Source of the DNA: Candidatus Vogelbacteria bacterium
GTDB lineage: Bacteria > Patescibacteria > Paceibacteria > UBA9973 > UBA12445
DNA length: 5,403 nucleotides
Direction: 5' to 3'
NCBI GenBank assembly: GCA_016201425.1
Contig: JACQCW010000076.1
Location: 1 to 5,403, forward strand
Under the pieces are notes generated by a model that was not told where the DNA came from, made no database searches, and saw nothing but the letters and a program-made list of their open reading frames with translations. The number at the start of each line of letters is the position of its first letter. Positions within the stretch are counted from its first letter, which is position 1. The position numbers and the translations under genes were made by a program. Shown piece by piece: positions 1 to 5,403 of the stretch.

Positions 1-81
1 TATGCACTGAGAGCTGCCGCCATGTATGGTTTGAAATACGCGGCCTGCAAAGTCTTGGGATATTGCGCAGTTGCTGCGTAG
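1..81 (+). CDS. C-terminal end of an unidentified protein (5' part outside window)
   Basis: The first forward frame is open from the window edge to a TAG at 79-81 and gives 26 residues, starting YALRAAAMYGLKYAACKVLG and ending YCAVAA. The tail is rich in Ala, Tyr and Cys and mildly hydrophobic, which is too little to identify a family. Support for a real gene end comes from position: 7 bases after the stop there is a strong plus-strand hairpin followed by a T-rich run, the usual arrangement of a gene and its terminator. Another forward frame is also open through this stretch but runs on across the terminator and into the oppositely oriented phosphoesterase gene, so it is less likely to be coding. 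The gene converges on the DHH gene. Function unknown. Confidence 0.55.
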   Translation, partial: YALRAAAMYGLKYAACKVLGYCAVAA

Positions 82-88
82 AAGTTAC

Positions 89-118
89 CCCCGATGAAAA
101 TCGGGGTTTTTATTTTTT
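89..118 (+). terminator. Intrinsic terminator of the left-edge plus-strand gene
   Basis: A perfect 7-bp stem, CCCCGAT (89-95) with ATCGGGG (100-106), closes a GAAA tetraloop and is followed by TTTTTATTTTTT (107-118). The U-rich tail lies only on the plus-strand side. Read on the minus strand the hairpin is followed by GTAACTTC, so it should not stop transcripts of the DHH gene efficiently. The T-run overlaps the DHH stop codon (110-112), so the two convergent units overlap slightly. Confidence 0.85.
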
Positions 119-946
119 AAATTTTAGAAAATCTTTTTCTTCCCACGAGAAGCCAGCAGCTGCCTTATGCCCCCCTCCACCATACTTTTGTGCTAATTTT
201 GAAACATCAACCGTTCCATCAGATCTCAAGCCAACAATAATCTTATTCCCGCGGCGTGACCAGATCAAGGCGATGGGTGGCATTTTTTTAGATAAATAAT
301 TCCCGAGATGAGAAACATGAACAGATGAATTTACCAAGTAACATTTGTAGCCTTCAAATTCGATCACCTCAGCGTACTCAGAAATCTTCTTAACTTGATC
401 ATCTCTCTTTTTTATTAAGATCTTTCCCTCATCTATATATTTTTTATACCCAGTCTTGGTCTCAATCTCTTTGATTAACTTATCCCACACTTTAAACTCA
501 AGAGGATACAGGCTAGTGATCTCGGCTATCTCATTTGTAAACGGAACCTTAAATTTCCAAATATCAATATCCTCGACATGCTTAAAAAGTCGGGGAAGTT
601 TTTTGTCTGGGTGGAAATACATCCACGACAGGACTCCTCCAGAATGATTAAGATCCATGATACCTCCGGTAAGTTTAACTGTCTCAACATTGCTCACATG
701 GTGATCAATAACAAAAAGAGATTTCACTTTAGGTAAAATCTCTTGCACTACATGTAGCGGATAGCAGTAATCTAGGGTATATACCTCCTTACCATATACC
801 TCCTCTGGAGGCTTAGTATTATGCTGAACGGGAATATATATTGCTTTATTACCGAATTTCTTCCAAGCAGCATAACTACCTGCAAATCCATCGGGGCATT
901 CTGCATGGTAAAGAATCGCTATTTTTTTATCATTATTATTTTTCAT
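110..946 (-). CDS. DHH/DHHA1-family phosphoesterase (NrnB/COG2404-like)
   Basis: A 278-residue protein of the DHH superfamily: metal-dependent (usually Mn) phosphoesterases that hydrolyse short oligonucleotides, cyclic dinucleotides or related phosphodiesters in the cytoplasm. Motif I is YHAECPDGF (residues 13-21), resembling the H-x-D-C-P-D-G form of NrnB-like proteins, but with Glu16 where Asp is usual. Motif II is TLDY (D59). The signature motif is VIDHH (D81, H82, H83). A VEDIDIW segment (124-130) supplies the likely motif IV aspartate. The DHHA1 substrate-binding domain ends in GGGGHKAAAG (256-265), with H260. There is no signal peptide or membrane segment, and the length fits a stand-alone enzyme. 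An in-frame TGA two codons upstream of the ATG fixes the start. No Shine-Dalgarno is visible. The gene is more AT-rich and richer in Lys and Ile than the upstream module. Oligoribonuclease activity is the best guess; the substrate cannot be read from sequence. Confidence 0.9.
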   Translation of the reverse strand: MKNNNDKKIAILYHAECPDGFAGSYAAWKKFGNKAIYIPVQHNTKPPEEVYGKEVYTLDYCYPLHVVQEILPKVKSLFVIDHHVSNVETVKLTGGIMDLNHSGGVLSWMYFHPDKKLPRLFKHVEDIDIWKFKVPFTNEIAEITSLYPLEFKVWDKLIKEIETKTGYKKYIDEGKILIKKRDDQVKKISEYAEVIEFEGYKCYLVNSSVHVSHLGNYLSKKMPPIALIWSRRGNKIIVGLRSDGTVDVSKLAQKYGGGGHKAAAGFSWEEKDFLKFKK

Positions 947-954
947 AGTTCAAC

Positions 955-963
955 ATCATACCA
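955..963 (-). promoter_or_regulatory. Extended -10 promoter of the DHH gene
   Basis: On the minus strand TGG-TATGAT forms an extended -10 element (TGn plus a 5-of-6 match to TATAAT). It ends 8 bases before the ATG at 946, so initiation at the usual distance would leave a leader of about 0-2 bases. No good -35 is present: the best 17-bp-spaced hexamer, TTTATT, lies in the T-run of the spoVR terminator. An extended -10 can compensate for a weak -35. Confidence 0.5.
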
Positions 964-972
964 CGAGACAAG

Positions 973-1003
973 ATAATAATAAAGCCCCGATCTAAGTCGG
1001 GGC
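973..1003 (-). terminator. Intrinsic terminator after spoVR
   Basis: A perfect 7-bp GC-rich stem, GCCCCGA (1003-997 read on the minus strand) with TCGGGGC (990-984) around a 6-base loop, is followed on the minus strand by TTTATTATTA. It begins 7 bases after the spoVR stop codon, so it closes the yeaH-spoVR unit and separates it from the DHH gene. The stem core CCCCGA/TCGGGG is the same as in the terminator at 89-118. Confidence 0.85.
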
Positions 1004-1010
1004 TCAAGCT

Positions 1011-3215
1011 CTATTTCTTTGACACAAGCTCCTGATAAATTGCCTGGGTCAGGGGGTGAGCATTTTTAAACTCAATCTCTTTCTCCTCGTAGGTAATTCC
1101 CTTTAGAGTCCACCTGATAATTTGTCTGATTGGTCCCTCGTCTACTGGCCCGACTCGACCACCAGGTCTCCAATCATCCCACGGTGAACGCTTGGCAGGA
1201 TAAATTGTCCTAATAGTCTCAAGGTGGATCGGCTTATTGTGACCCCACACATGATACAGCCTAAACAAAACCTGTGGAATATCTTCGTGTGGTCCAATAT
1301 CTCCTCGACCGTCACTCCGATAGACGAGAAGCAACTCGCGATTGTTGTTCAAGTTGGCATCAACAAGTTCAATCTTCGGCTGACCAACGTTAAGTCGGGA
1401 AGAAATGATCGCATCTCTGATCTTTTCGAAATCTTTCGACTTGGCCACATAGACATCACGCTCTCTATAGGTATTTTGATCGTAATACTTTCCCACTCCG
1501 ATAGTGAAGAATCCCTTCTTCTCACAAAAGTCTGGTGTGAAGAATTCACGAATGAACGAGACATCGTTGTAAGTTTCGCGAACTTCAAACATCTTTTCGC
1601 GACCGCGTCCCAATTCAATCTTGGCAGGATACTTGCGTGCCCACTCAATCCAACTATCGGGAATAATCCAAAGAACCTTCTTCAAGACACCTTCATCAAA
1701 CCGCTTACGAAATCTGCGAAGCTTTTCCAAGTAATCAAGCTTCGAGGTGATCTCTTCCTCCGTCCAATCCAGATCTGAGTCAAATCTATTTTGCTTACAA
1801 ATTTCGTAACGGAACTTAAATCTCATCGGACTGTCAGAAGGAAGCTTAGCCTGATCCATTCGTGAAGTAATCTCTTGATCAGCCAATGACGCTTTTGTCA
1901 ACTTACGCCTAAAATCTTCTACCGTCTTATCGGCGTTACGAAGAGCAAGCCATTCATTGATCCAGTTCTCCTTAAGAAAGAAAGCGGCAGGCGTCGCACC
2001 TTCATCATTTTGCGTCATAGAAATAAGCGTACAGAACTCGGTCCAATCTCTGACAAACGCCGGGGAATAAACATTGTCAATACCGTGGCGGTCTACGATC
2101 ATTTTGAAAGCCGCGAATTCGTCCCATCTATCAACAATTTCAACATGATCACAATCGTCATGAAGAGGTCCGTGGCGTCCAGTGTCCCATCGCCATCTGA
2201 TGTCCTGCCAAAGATCTCTCCCAAGAAGGTACGGCTGAATACCACCGTTAGGCCTCAAAACTCCAGAGTAATGCTTGGCAAAAGTGCACATCTCGGAGGC
2301 ATCGCCGGCACACTCGCCGACCATGATATCCGACTCACTAATCGAAGCCCAACCCTCGTTCATGATCTGAGTCTGAGCGCCAACCCACAAGTCATGAGAC
2401 TCTTGGTGGATAATGCGCAAGATCTCGCTTTGCCACGGCTCGAGCGATGCGTGTTCACAAAGGAAACCCATGATGTCTCTCACGGGAGACTCAGGGATAA
2501 TGAGCCCGCGCTCAATGTCAGATTCGCGCTTTTCCTCAACGTCAATCTGCTTCTGTTTCTCCTTAACTAATTCGGGAGGATTGAGAATGTTGTCCAGATA
2601 CGCTGGTAAACCATTTGGAACTTTAACCCTCGATGGCTCTCTCTTGTCCTTCTTCTTTCCACGTCGAGTCTTTTCTCGGACAGGTAGTCGCTTGATCGAC
2701 GGATCGAGAATATCAATCATGTTATCGATCGACATACACCACTCAATAAATCTATCGACGGGCACTCTTCCAATCTCTGCCCTAAGCTCATCAATAACAT
2801 TCGCATTTTCAGCCAGAAGGCTGTGCATGTTATCCGGGACACCCTTCGTAAACCACTGATTGTTGTCAAAGAAATCTTTGTGACCGATCACATGTGCCAT
2901 AACAGCTTTATGATCGACCAGCAAATTTGTTTCCAAAAGGTAGGCGTAGCAAGGATGAGTTGGCACCACCATTTCGTAGATGGTACCCATATCAAACTTG
3001 GTAAGCTTGGTCTTAAGCTGATAACTCTCCTGACCAAACGTCCAGTGGTGATATCTTTGTGGATACCCAGAGAAGGCGGCCAACTCACTCATGTGTTCCG
3101 AGTCCACCATCTCGTAGATGATCGGCCGACACTTGTAACCCAAGCGCCGACCAATTCTTTCGATCTCATACTTATGACACTTCAGGTCTGTAGGAAACTT
3201 TTTAATCGTACCCAT
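1011..3215 (-). CDS. spoVR: SpoVR-family protein with a large internal insertion
   Basis: A 734-residue member of the SpoVR family (B. subtilis SpoVR, E. coli YcgB); the usual members are roughly 470-510 residues. The family is linked to spore cortex formation in Bacillus and to stress physiology elsewhere; its biochemical activity is unsettled. Family landmarks in order are YHHWTFG (55-61), MGTIYEMV (76-83), NPCYAYL-like HPCYAYL (87-93), AHVIGHKDFF (107-116) with H108 and H112 as a plausible metal-binding pair, NPPE (212-215), LEPWQSEILRII (258-269), QTQIMNEGWA (281-290), PYLLG..LWQDI (328-339), GRGREKMFEVRE..NDVSFI (536-555) and HVWGHNKPIHLET (655-667). About 165 residues (roughly 365-533) between the last two blocks lack recognisable SpoVR sequence, and there is a C-terminal extension of some 65 residues. 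No signal peptide or membrane helix is seen. The ATG lies 2 bases after the yeaH stop, with AAAGGGG 8 bases upstream of it inside the last yeaH codons, so translation is probably coupled. The gene ends with TAG. Confidence 0.95.
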   Translation of the reverse strand: MGTIKKFPTDLKCHKYEIERIGRRLGYKCRPIIYEMVDSEHMSELAAFSGYPQRYHHWTFGQESYQLKTKLTKFDMGTIYEMVVPTHPCYAYLLETNLLVDHKAVMAHVIGHKDFFDNNQWFTKGVPDNMHSLLAENANVIDELRAEIGRVPVDRFIEWCMSIDNMIDILDPSIKRLPVREKTRRGKKKDKREPSRVKVPNGLPAYLDNILNPPELVKEKQKQIDVEEKRESDIERGLIIPESPVRDIMGFLCEHASLEPWQSEILRIIHQESHDLWVGAQTQIMNEGWASISESDIMVGECAGDASEMCTFAKHYSGVLRPNGGIQPYLLGRDLWQDIRWRWDTGRHGPLHDDCDHVEIVDRWDEFAAFKMIVDRHGIDNVYSPAFVRDWTEFCTLISMTQNDEGATPAAFFLKENWINEWLALRNADKTVEDFRRKLTKASLADQEITSRMDQAKLPSDSPMRFKFRYEICKQNRFDSDLDWTEEEITSKLDYLEKLRRFRKRFDEGVLKKVLWIIPDSWIEWARKYPAKIELGRGREKMFEVRETYNDVSFIREFFTPDFCEKKGFFTIGVGKYYDQNTYRERDVYVAKSKDFEKIRDAIISSRLNVGQPKIELVDANLNNNRELLLVYRSDGRGDIGPHEDIPQVLFRLYHVWGHNKPIHLETIRTIYPAKRSPWDDWRPGGRVGPVDEGPIRQIIRWTLKGITYEEKEIEFKNAHPLTQAIYQELVSKK

Positions 3216-3217
3216 CT

Positions 3218-4444
3218 TTATTTCCCCTTTCCGAAGAACGTTTTAATTGCATCGGGAACCTCATTCATTTCCTGTAGCTTGGCACACGCCACTCTTTCAT
3301 CTCCAGTAAAATTCTCGACCAACATCTGACCGAAACTCCCGGCTGGAGAAAAGTTTGTACTACCACCACGCGTCGGAGAACGCATCCAAGGTCTGTGTGC
3401 AGAAATCTCGGCATGGGAATACTGATTCACTGCCGGCAAGATCTTCTCGAGCAACAACTTCAGACAAAGTGCGTCGTCCCCGCTCCAGTTAAAACCGTCG
3501 GAGAAATAGAATGGATAAATGTTCCACTGCGAAGGAGGAAACTCGTCCTCATAAATCTTAACCATAAGCTCGTGAGCTGAAGAGATAGTCGTACCGCCAA
3601 ATCTAGAATCAGGTGCAAAGAACTGCTCCCGCTTGACTCGATCAGCACCATCGTCGTGAACAATCCAAACTTCTTCGACGCCGTCATAGTTTGCACGCAG
3701 CCAAAATGAAATAAGCTGACACGCAAACTTGACGATCTTACGATCTTCTTTTGACATAGAGCCCGAAACATCCATCATATAGAAGATAACGGCGTTGTTC
3801 TGAGGTTTCGTAATTACCTCAGAAGCCCGGAATCTTCTGTCTTGTCGAATAGGAACGAGCTTGGGATCAGCCGGTACATACGTACCTTCAATGATCGAAC
3901 GCTTTAGCGCTTCCTTTAGAGTTCTTCGCTTATGCAAAAGTGAGTCCGGACCAGTTTTTCTAACTTGAGTATATTTGTTCTCTTCGGTTTTGATATGTTT
4001 AGCGCCCTTGGGTTGAATCCTAGGCAACTGAAGAAGCTCCATCAAAAGTTCAATGGACTCTTCCTCAGAAAGCTCGATTGGAATACTTCCCTGTCCGCGA
4101 CCGCGACCTGCCTGTCTGTCACCCTCACCTTCCCCGTCTTCTCCACCATTTACCGGACCAAGAACGTCTCCCGGCTTGACGCCAGGATCTTGGCCAACAC
4201 CGATCGTGGGTCCAGTACCAGCAGGTCCATCACCCTCACCGTCTTCAGAATTTTGTGGCGGAGGAACGATCCGGAGTTTAGGAATGTAAATTTCAGGCAT
4301 AGGGATAATAAATCCGCCGCCCTTTTTATCGGGAACAATCAACTCTCCCCTCTTGATAAACCCAAGAAGGTCCTCACGAGTCTTCAACTTCCCCTTAACA
4401 ATGTCCATATACTCTTGCTCGTCCTGTTTAATTCTTCTTCCCAT
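3218..4444 (-). CDS. yeaH: YeaH/YhbH-family (DUF444) protein with VWA-like domain
   Basis: A 408-residue DUF444 protein, similar in length to E. coli YeaH and B. subtilis YhbH, whose genes neighbour prkA. The N-terminal part (1-60) is basic and probably folded. Residues 61-120 form a low-complexity Gly/Asp/Glu/Pro linker. From about 125 onward the conserved region contains KHIKTEENKYTQVRKTGP (149-166). A von Willebrand A-type fold follows with an intact metal-ion-dependent adhesion site: DVSGS (D225, S227, S229), the GGTTIS threonine (T285 or T286) and FSDG (D316). The family segments VWIVHDDGADRV (259-270) and PPSQWNIYPFYFSDG (303-317) are present. The intact metal site suggests divalent-cation-dependent partner binding; in E. 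coli YeaH acts with the kinase YeaG (PrkA) in nitrogen starvation. The start is supported by GAGGTGA 7 bases upstream. An intrinsic terminator separates the gene from prkA, and it is coupled to spoVR downstream. Probably cytoplasmic: no signal peptide is seen. Confidence 0.95.
   Translation of the reverse strand: MGRRIKQDEQEYMDIVKGKLKTREDLLGFIKRGELIVPDKKGGGFIIPMPEIYIPKLRIVPPPQNSEDGEGDGPAGTGPTIGVGQDPGVKPGDVLGPVNGGEDGEGEGDRQAGRGRGQGSIPIELSEEESIELLMELLQLPRIQPKGAKHIKTEENKYTQVRKTGPDSLLHKRRTLKEALKRSIIEGTYVPADPKLVPIRQDRRFRASEVITKPQNNAVIFYMMDVSGSMSKEDRKIVKFACQLISFWLRANYDGVEEVWIVHDDGADRVKREQFFAPDSRFGGTTISSAHELMVKIYEDEFPPSQWNIYPFYFSDGFNWSGDDALCLKLLLEKILPAVNQYSHAEISAHRPWMRSPTRGGSTNFSPAGSFGQMLVENFTGDERVACAKLQEMNEVPDAIKTFFGKGK
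3224..3230 (-). promoter_or_regulatory. Ribosome binding site of spoVR inside the end of yeaH
   Basis: AAAGGGG on the minus strand lies 8 bases before the spoVR ATG and overlaps the last codons of yeaH (Gly-Lys, then TAA). This supports the chosen start and suggests that ribosomes ending yeaH re-initiate on spoVR. Confidence 0.65.
4085..4264 (-). repeat. Low-complexity Gly/Asp/Glu/Pro linker segment of yeaH
   Basis: This part of yeaH encodes residues 61-120, dominated by Gly, Pro, Asp and Glu and then Arg/Gly (RGRGQG). It holds two related acidic units, EDGEGDGPAG (67-76) and EDGEGEGDRQAG (102-113). At DNA level the 11-mer TCACCCTCACC occurs at 4119-4129 and 4230-4240 on the plus strand. It is likely a flexible, disordered linker, and may vary in length between strains. 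Confidence 0.6.
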
Positions 4445-4451
4445 TTCTAAG

Positions 4452-4458
4452 TCACCTC
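4452..4458 (-). promoter_or_regulatory. Strong ribosome binding site of yeaH
   Basis: GAGGTGA on the minus strand is a near-perfect Shine-Dalgarno sequence, 7 bases before the ATG at 4444. It fixes the yeaH start and is the strongest such site in the window. Confidence 0.8.
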
Positions 4459-4465
4459 AGCTTTT

Positions 4466-4495
4466 TGTCTATAGACACTTTCGTGCCCATATGAA
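4466..4495 (-). promoter_or_regulatory. Possible yeaH promoter/operator containing a 12-bp palindrome
   Basis: TGTCTATAGACA (4466-4477) is a perfect 12-bp inverted repeat with no spacer. Within it, on the minus strand, TATAGA (4473-4468) could serve as a weak -10 (4 of 6), with TTCATA (4495-4490, 4 of 6) as -35 at 16-bp spacing. Transcription would begin about 15 bases before the yeaH ATG. The location between the prkA terminator and the yeaH ribosome site supports a regulatory role, but neither hexamer is strong. An operator, a promoter or chance are all possible. Confidence 0.35.
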
Positions 4496-4504
4496 GTTAG
4501 AGCT

Positions 4505-4541
4505 AAAAAAAATAGGGGCAGTGGAAAAGACCCACCACCCC
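4505..4541 (-). terminator. Intrinsic terminator between prkA and yeaH
   Basis: On the minus strand a 10-bp stem, GGGGTGGTGG (4541-4532) with CCACTGCCCC (4524-4515), includes two central G-U pairs. It closes a 7-base loop and is followed by TATTTTTTTT (4514-4505). It begins 10 bases after the prkA stop codon. This is a textbook terminator and should end most prkA transcripts before yeaH; partial read-through would instead set the ratio of the products. Confidence 0.85.
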
Positions 4542-4551
4542 ATAATTTCAA

Positions 4552-5403
4552 TTATCGATTACCGCTGCCTCCGCTAAAGATAGATGAGGAAACGGACAGT
4601 ACAACGTTCGCGCAGTGGTTACAGTATCCGAAATCCTTGATCAACCGCTGTTTGATAACGTTAAGCTTCTCTTGATCTTCCTTACTCATAACACCTGTAT
4701 TCAGCTTCGAAAGATTGATCCAGTCCTTTCTGTCGTTGAAGAGCTTGCGCCGAAGAGCATTCCTGAGCTCCTGGTCGGACTGCCAATCAAACTTCTTGCC
4801 TCTAGCAGAGAAGGATCCGATGTTCATCATGATCTTCGATCGGAATTCGTCCTTTTGCTTATCGTCGACCTTAATCTGAGTCTCGATCTCCCTCATCAAC
4901 TTCTCATTGGGCGGCTGATTCTCGTGAGTCAGCTTATTGTAAACTCGTTCCTTCCCAACGTAGGCGATCACATTCTCGAGATAATTCTCCCAAAGTTCAT
5001 TCAGTGCGTCTTTATCGCCACCAATAACTTCCTGGAGCTCCTCGCGAATCCAATCCTCAAGCGCTGACCTTACCTTAGACAGCATTGTCTTATATTCTTC
5101 AATCTTGGCGTTATTCCTAAGCAAACTGTTACTAGTGAGCCCTTTTTCAAGGGTTTCCAAGACAGCGAAAGGAGTAACACATGGATCCTCGGAATTAACT
5201 CGCGCCTCACCGATCATGTCCTGAACATAGCGCGGTGAGATGGCAACCTTCATACCTTCAAGCGACGCGGCCTCAGCCAGTTGTCTAATTTTTTGCTCAG
5301 TCAATCCCGCGATTCGATGTCCATCATATCCATTAAGCTTTTGCATACCATCAATACCCAGGCTTGTCGGCTCATCGATACGAGTGCGACATGCGAATGT
5401 AGA
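4552..5403 (-). CDS. prkA: PrkA-family serine protein kinase / AAA+ protein, C-terminal part
   Basis: The frame is open from the window edge through 283 residues to TAA. The first Met inside (codon at 5346-5344) is internal, because the sequence before it is family-like (RIDEPTSLG), so the gene continues to the right. About 45% of a PrkA protein (B. subtilis PrkA 631, E. coli YeaG 644 residues) is visible. It covers the very end of the AAA+ core and the PrkA C-terminal domain; the Walker motifs lie outside. In fragment numbering the landmarks are EGMKVAISPRYVQD (49-62), the PFAVLETLEKGL segment (78-89), NYLENVIAYVGKERVYNK (140-157), DEFRSKIMMNIGSFS (185-199), the KLFNDRKDW segment (220-228) and IKQRLIKDFGYCNHCANVVL (250-269). 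The ending includes a C-x-x-C pair (C261, C264), more like B. subtilis PrkA than E. coli YeaG. PrkA proteins have been described as kinases and, in Bacillus, as a Lon-like protease linked to sporulation control. It is followed by its own terminator. Confidence 0.93.
   Translation of the reverse strand, partial: STFACRTRIDEPTSLGIDGMQKLNGYDGHRIAGLTEQKIRQLAEAASLEGMKVAISPRYVQDMIGEARVNSEDPCVTPFAVLETLEKGLTSNSLLRNNAKIEEYKTMLSKVRSALEDWIREELQEVIGGDKDALNELWENYLENVIAYVGKERVYNKLTHENQPPNEKLMREIETQIKVDDKQKDEFRSKIMMNIGSFSARGKKFDWQSDQELRNALRRKLFNDRKDWINLSKLNTGVMSKEDQEKLNVIKQRLIKDFGYCNHCANVVLSVSSSIFSGGSGNR

Noticed and set aside
65..79. Small hairpin CGCAG-TTG-CTGCG at the end of the left-edge gene
   Set aside because: Only 5 bp with a 3-base loop and no T-run on either strand; probably just coding sequence.
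63..299. Plus-strand frame of 78 codons crossing the left terminator
   Set aside because: It runs through a strong terminator and antisense into the DHH catalytic domain end; the alternative frame ending at 79-81 fits the terminator better.
944..959. ATGATG start of a seven-codon frame overlapping the DHH start
   Set aside because: It overlaps the proposed -10 element and would lie upstream of the transcript start, so it is unlikely to be a leader peptide.
1224..1778. Plus-strand open frame of 184 codons opposite spoVR
   Set aside because: It lies wholly antisense to a well-supported SpoVR region, has no recognisable motif, and is explained by the codon pattern of the real gene.
2010..3329. 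Several long plus-strand open frames (186, 148 and 168 codons) opposite spoVR
   Set aside because: They overlap each other and the conserved SpoVR blocks, have no ribosome site or family motif, and are shadow frames.
3965..4450. Plus-strand open frames opposite the yeaH linker, including a Pro/Ser-rich one
   Set aside because: The Pro/Ser-rich product is simply the reverse reading of the Gly/Asp-rich YeaH linker; no independent support.
1..5403. Search for tRNA, rRNA, CRISPR array, insertion sequence ends or attachment sites
   Set aside because: Nothing convincing was seen: gaps between genes are at most about 107 bases and are explained by terminators and start regions; no long repeats or transposase motifs.

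Overview
The window is one compact bacterial locus, almost entirely coding, with four genes read leftward on the minus strand and the tail of one gene read rightward at the left edge. The core, from right to left, is the end of a PrkA-type serine protein kinase/AAA+ protein (4552 to the window edge), a YeaH/YhbH-type DUF444 von Willebrand-A protein (3218-4444), and a SpoVR-family protein (1011-3215). These three families are repeatedly found together across bacteria and archaea as a starvation, stress or sporulation-linked module. Here yeaH and spoVR are only 2 bases apart and almost certainly co-translated.

Downstream of spoVR comes a well-formed intrinsic terminator, then a separately transcribed DHH/DHHA1 phosphoesterase gene (110-946). 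Its extended -10 element sits so close to the ATG that the mRNA is probably leaderless. The phosphoesterase gene faces the 3' end of an unidentified plus-strand gene (1-81), whose terminator (89-118) overlaps the phosphoesterase stop codon.

Three intrinsic terminators and two candidate promoter regions break the locus into likely transcription units: [...prkA], [yeaH-spoVR], [DHH] and, on the plus strand, [unknown gene]. The terminator between prkA and yeaH is unexpected for genes assumed to work together. It is followed by a perfect 12-bp palindrome and a strong Shine-Dalgarno sequence in front of yeaH, which suggests independent control of the two halves of the module.

The organism cannot be named with certainty. 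Compact bacterial gene layout, Shine-Dalgarno use, moderate GC in the module genes and a visibly more AT-rich, Lys/Ile-rich DHH gene fit a small-genome environmental bacterium. A Patescibacteria (CPR) lineage is a possibility, but this is only an impression. The most unusual protein feature is a roughly 165-residue insertion in the middle of the SpoVR protein. Most of the rest of the window matches known families.
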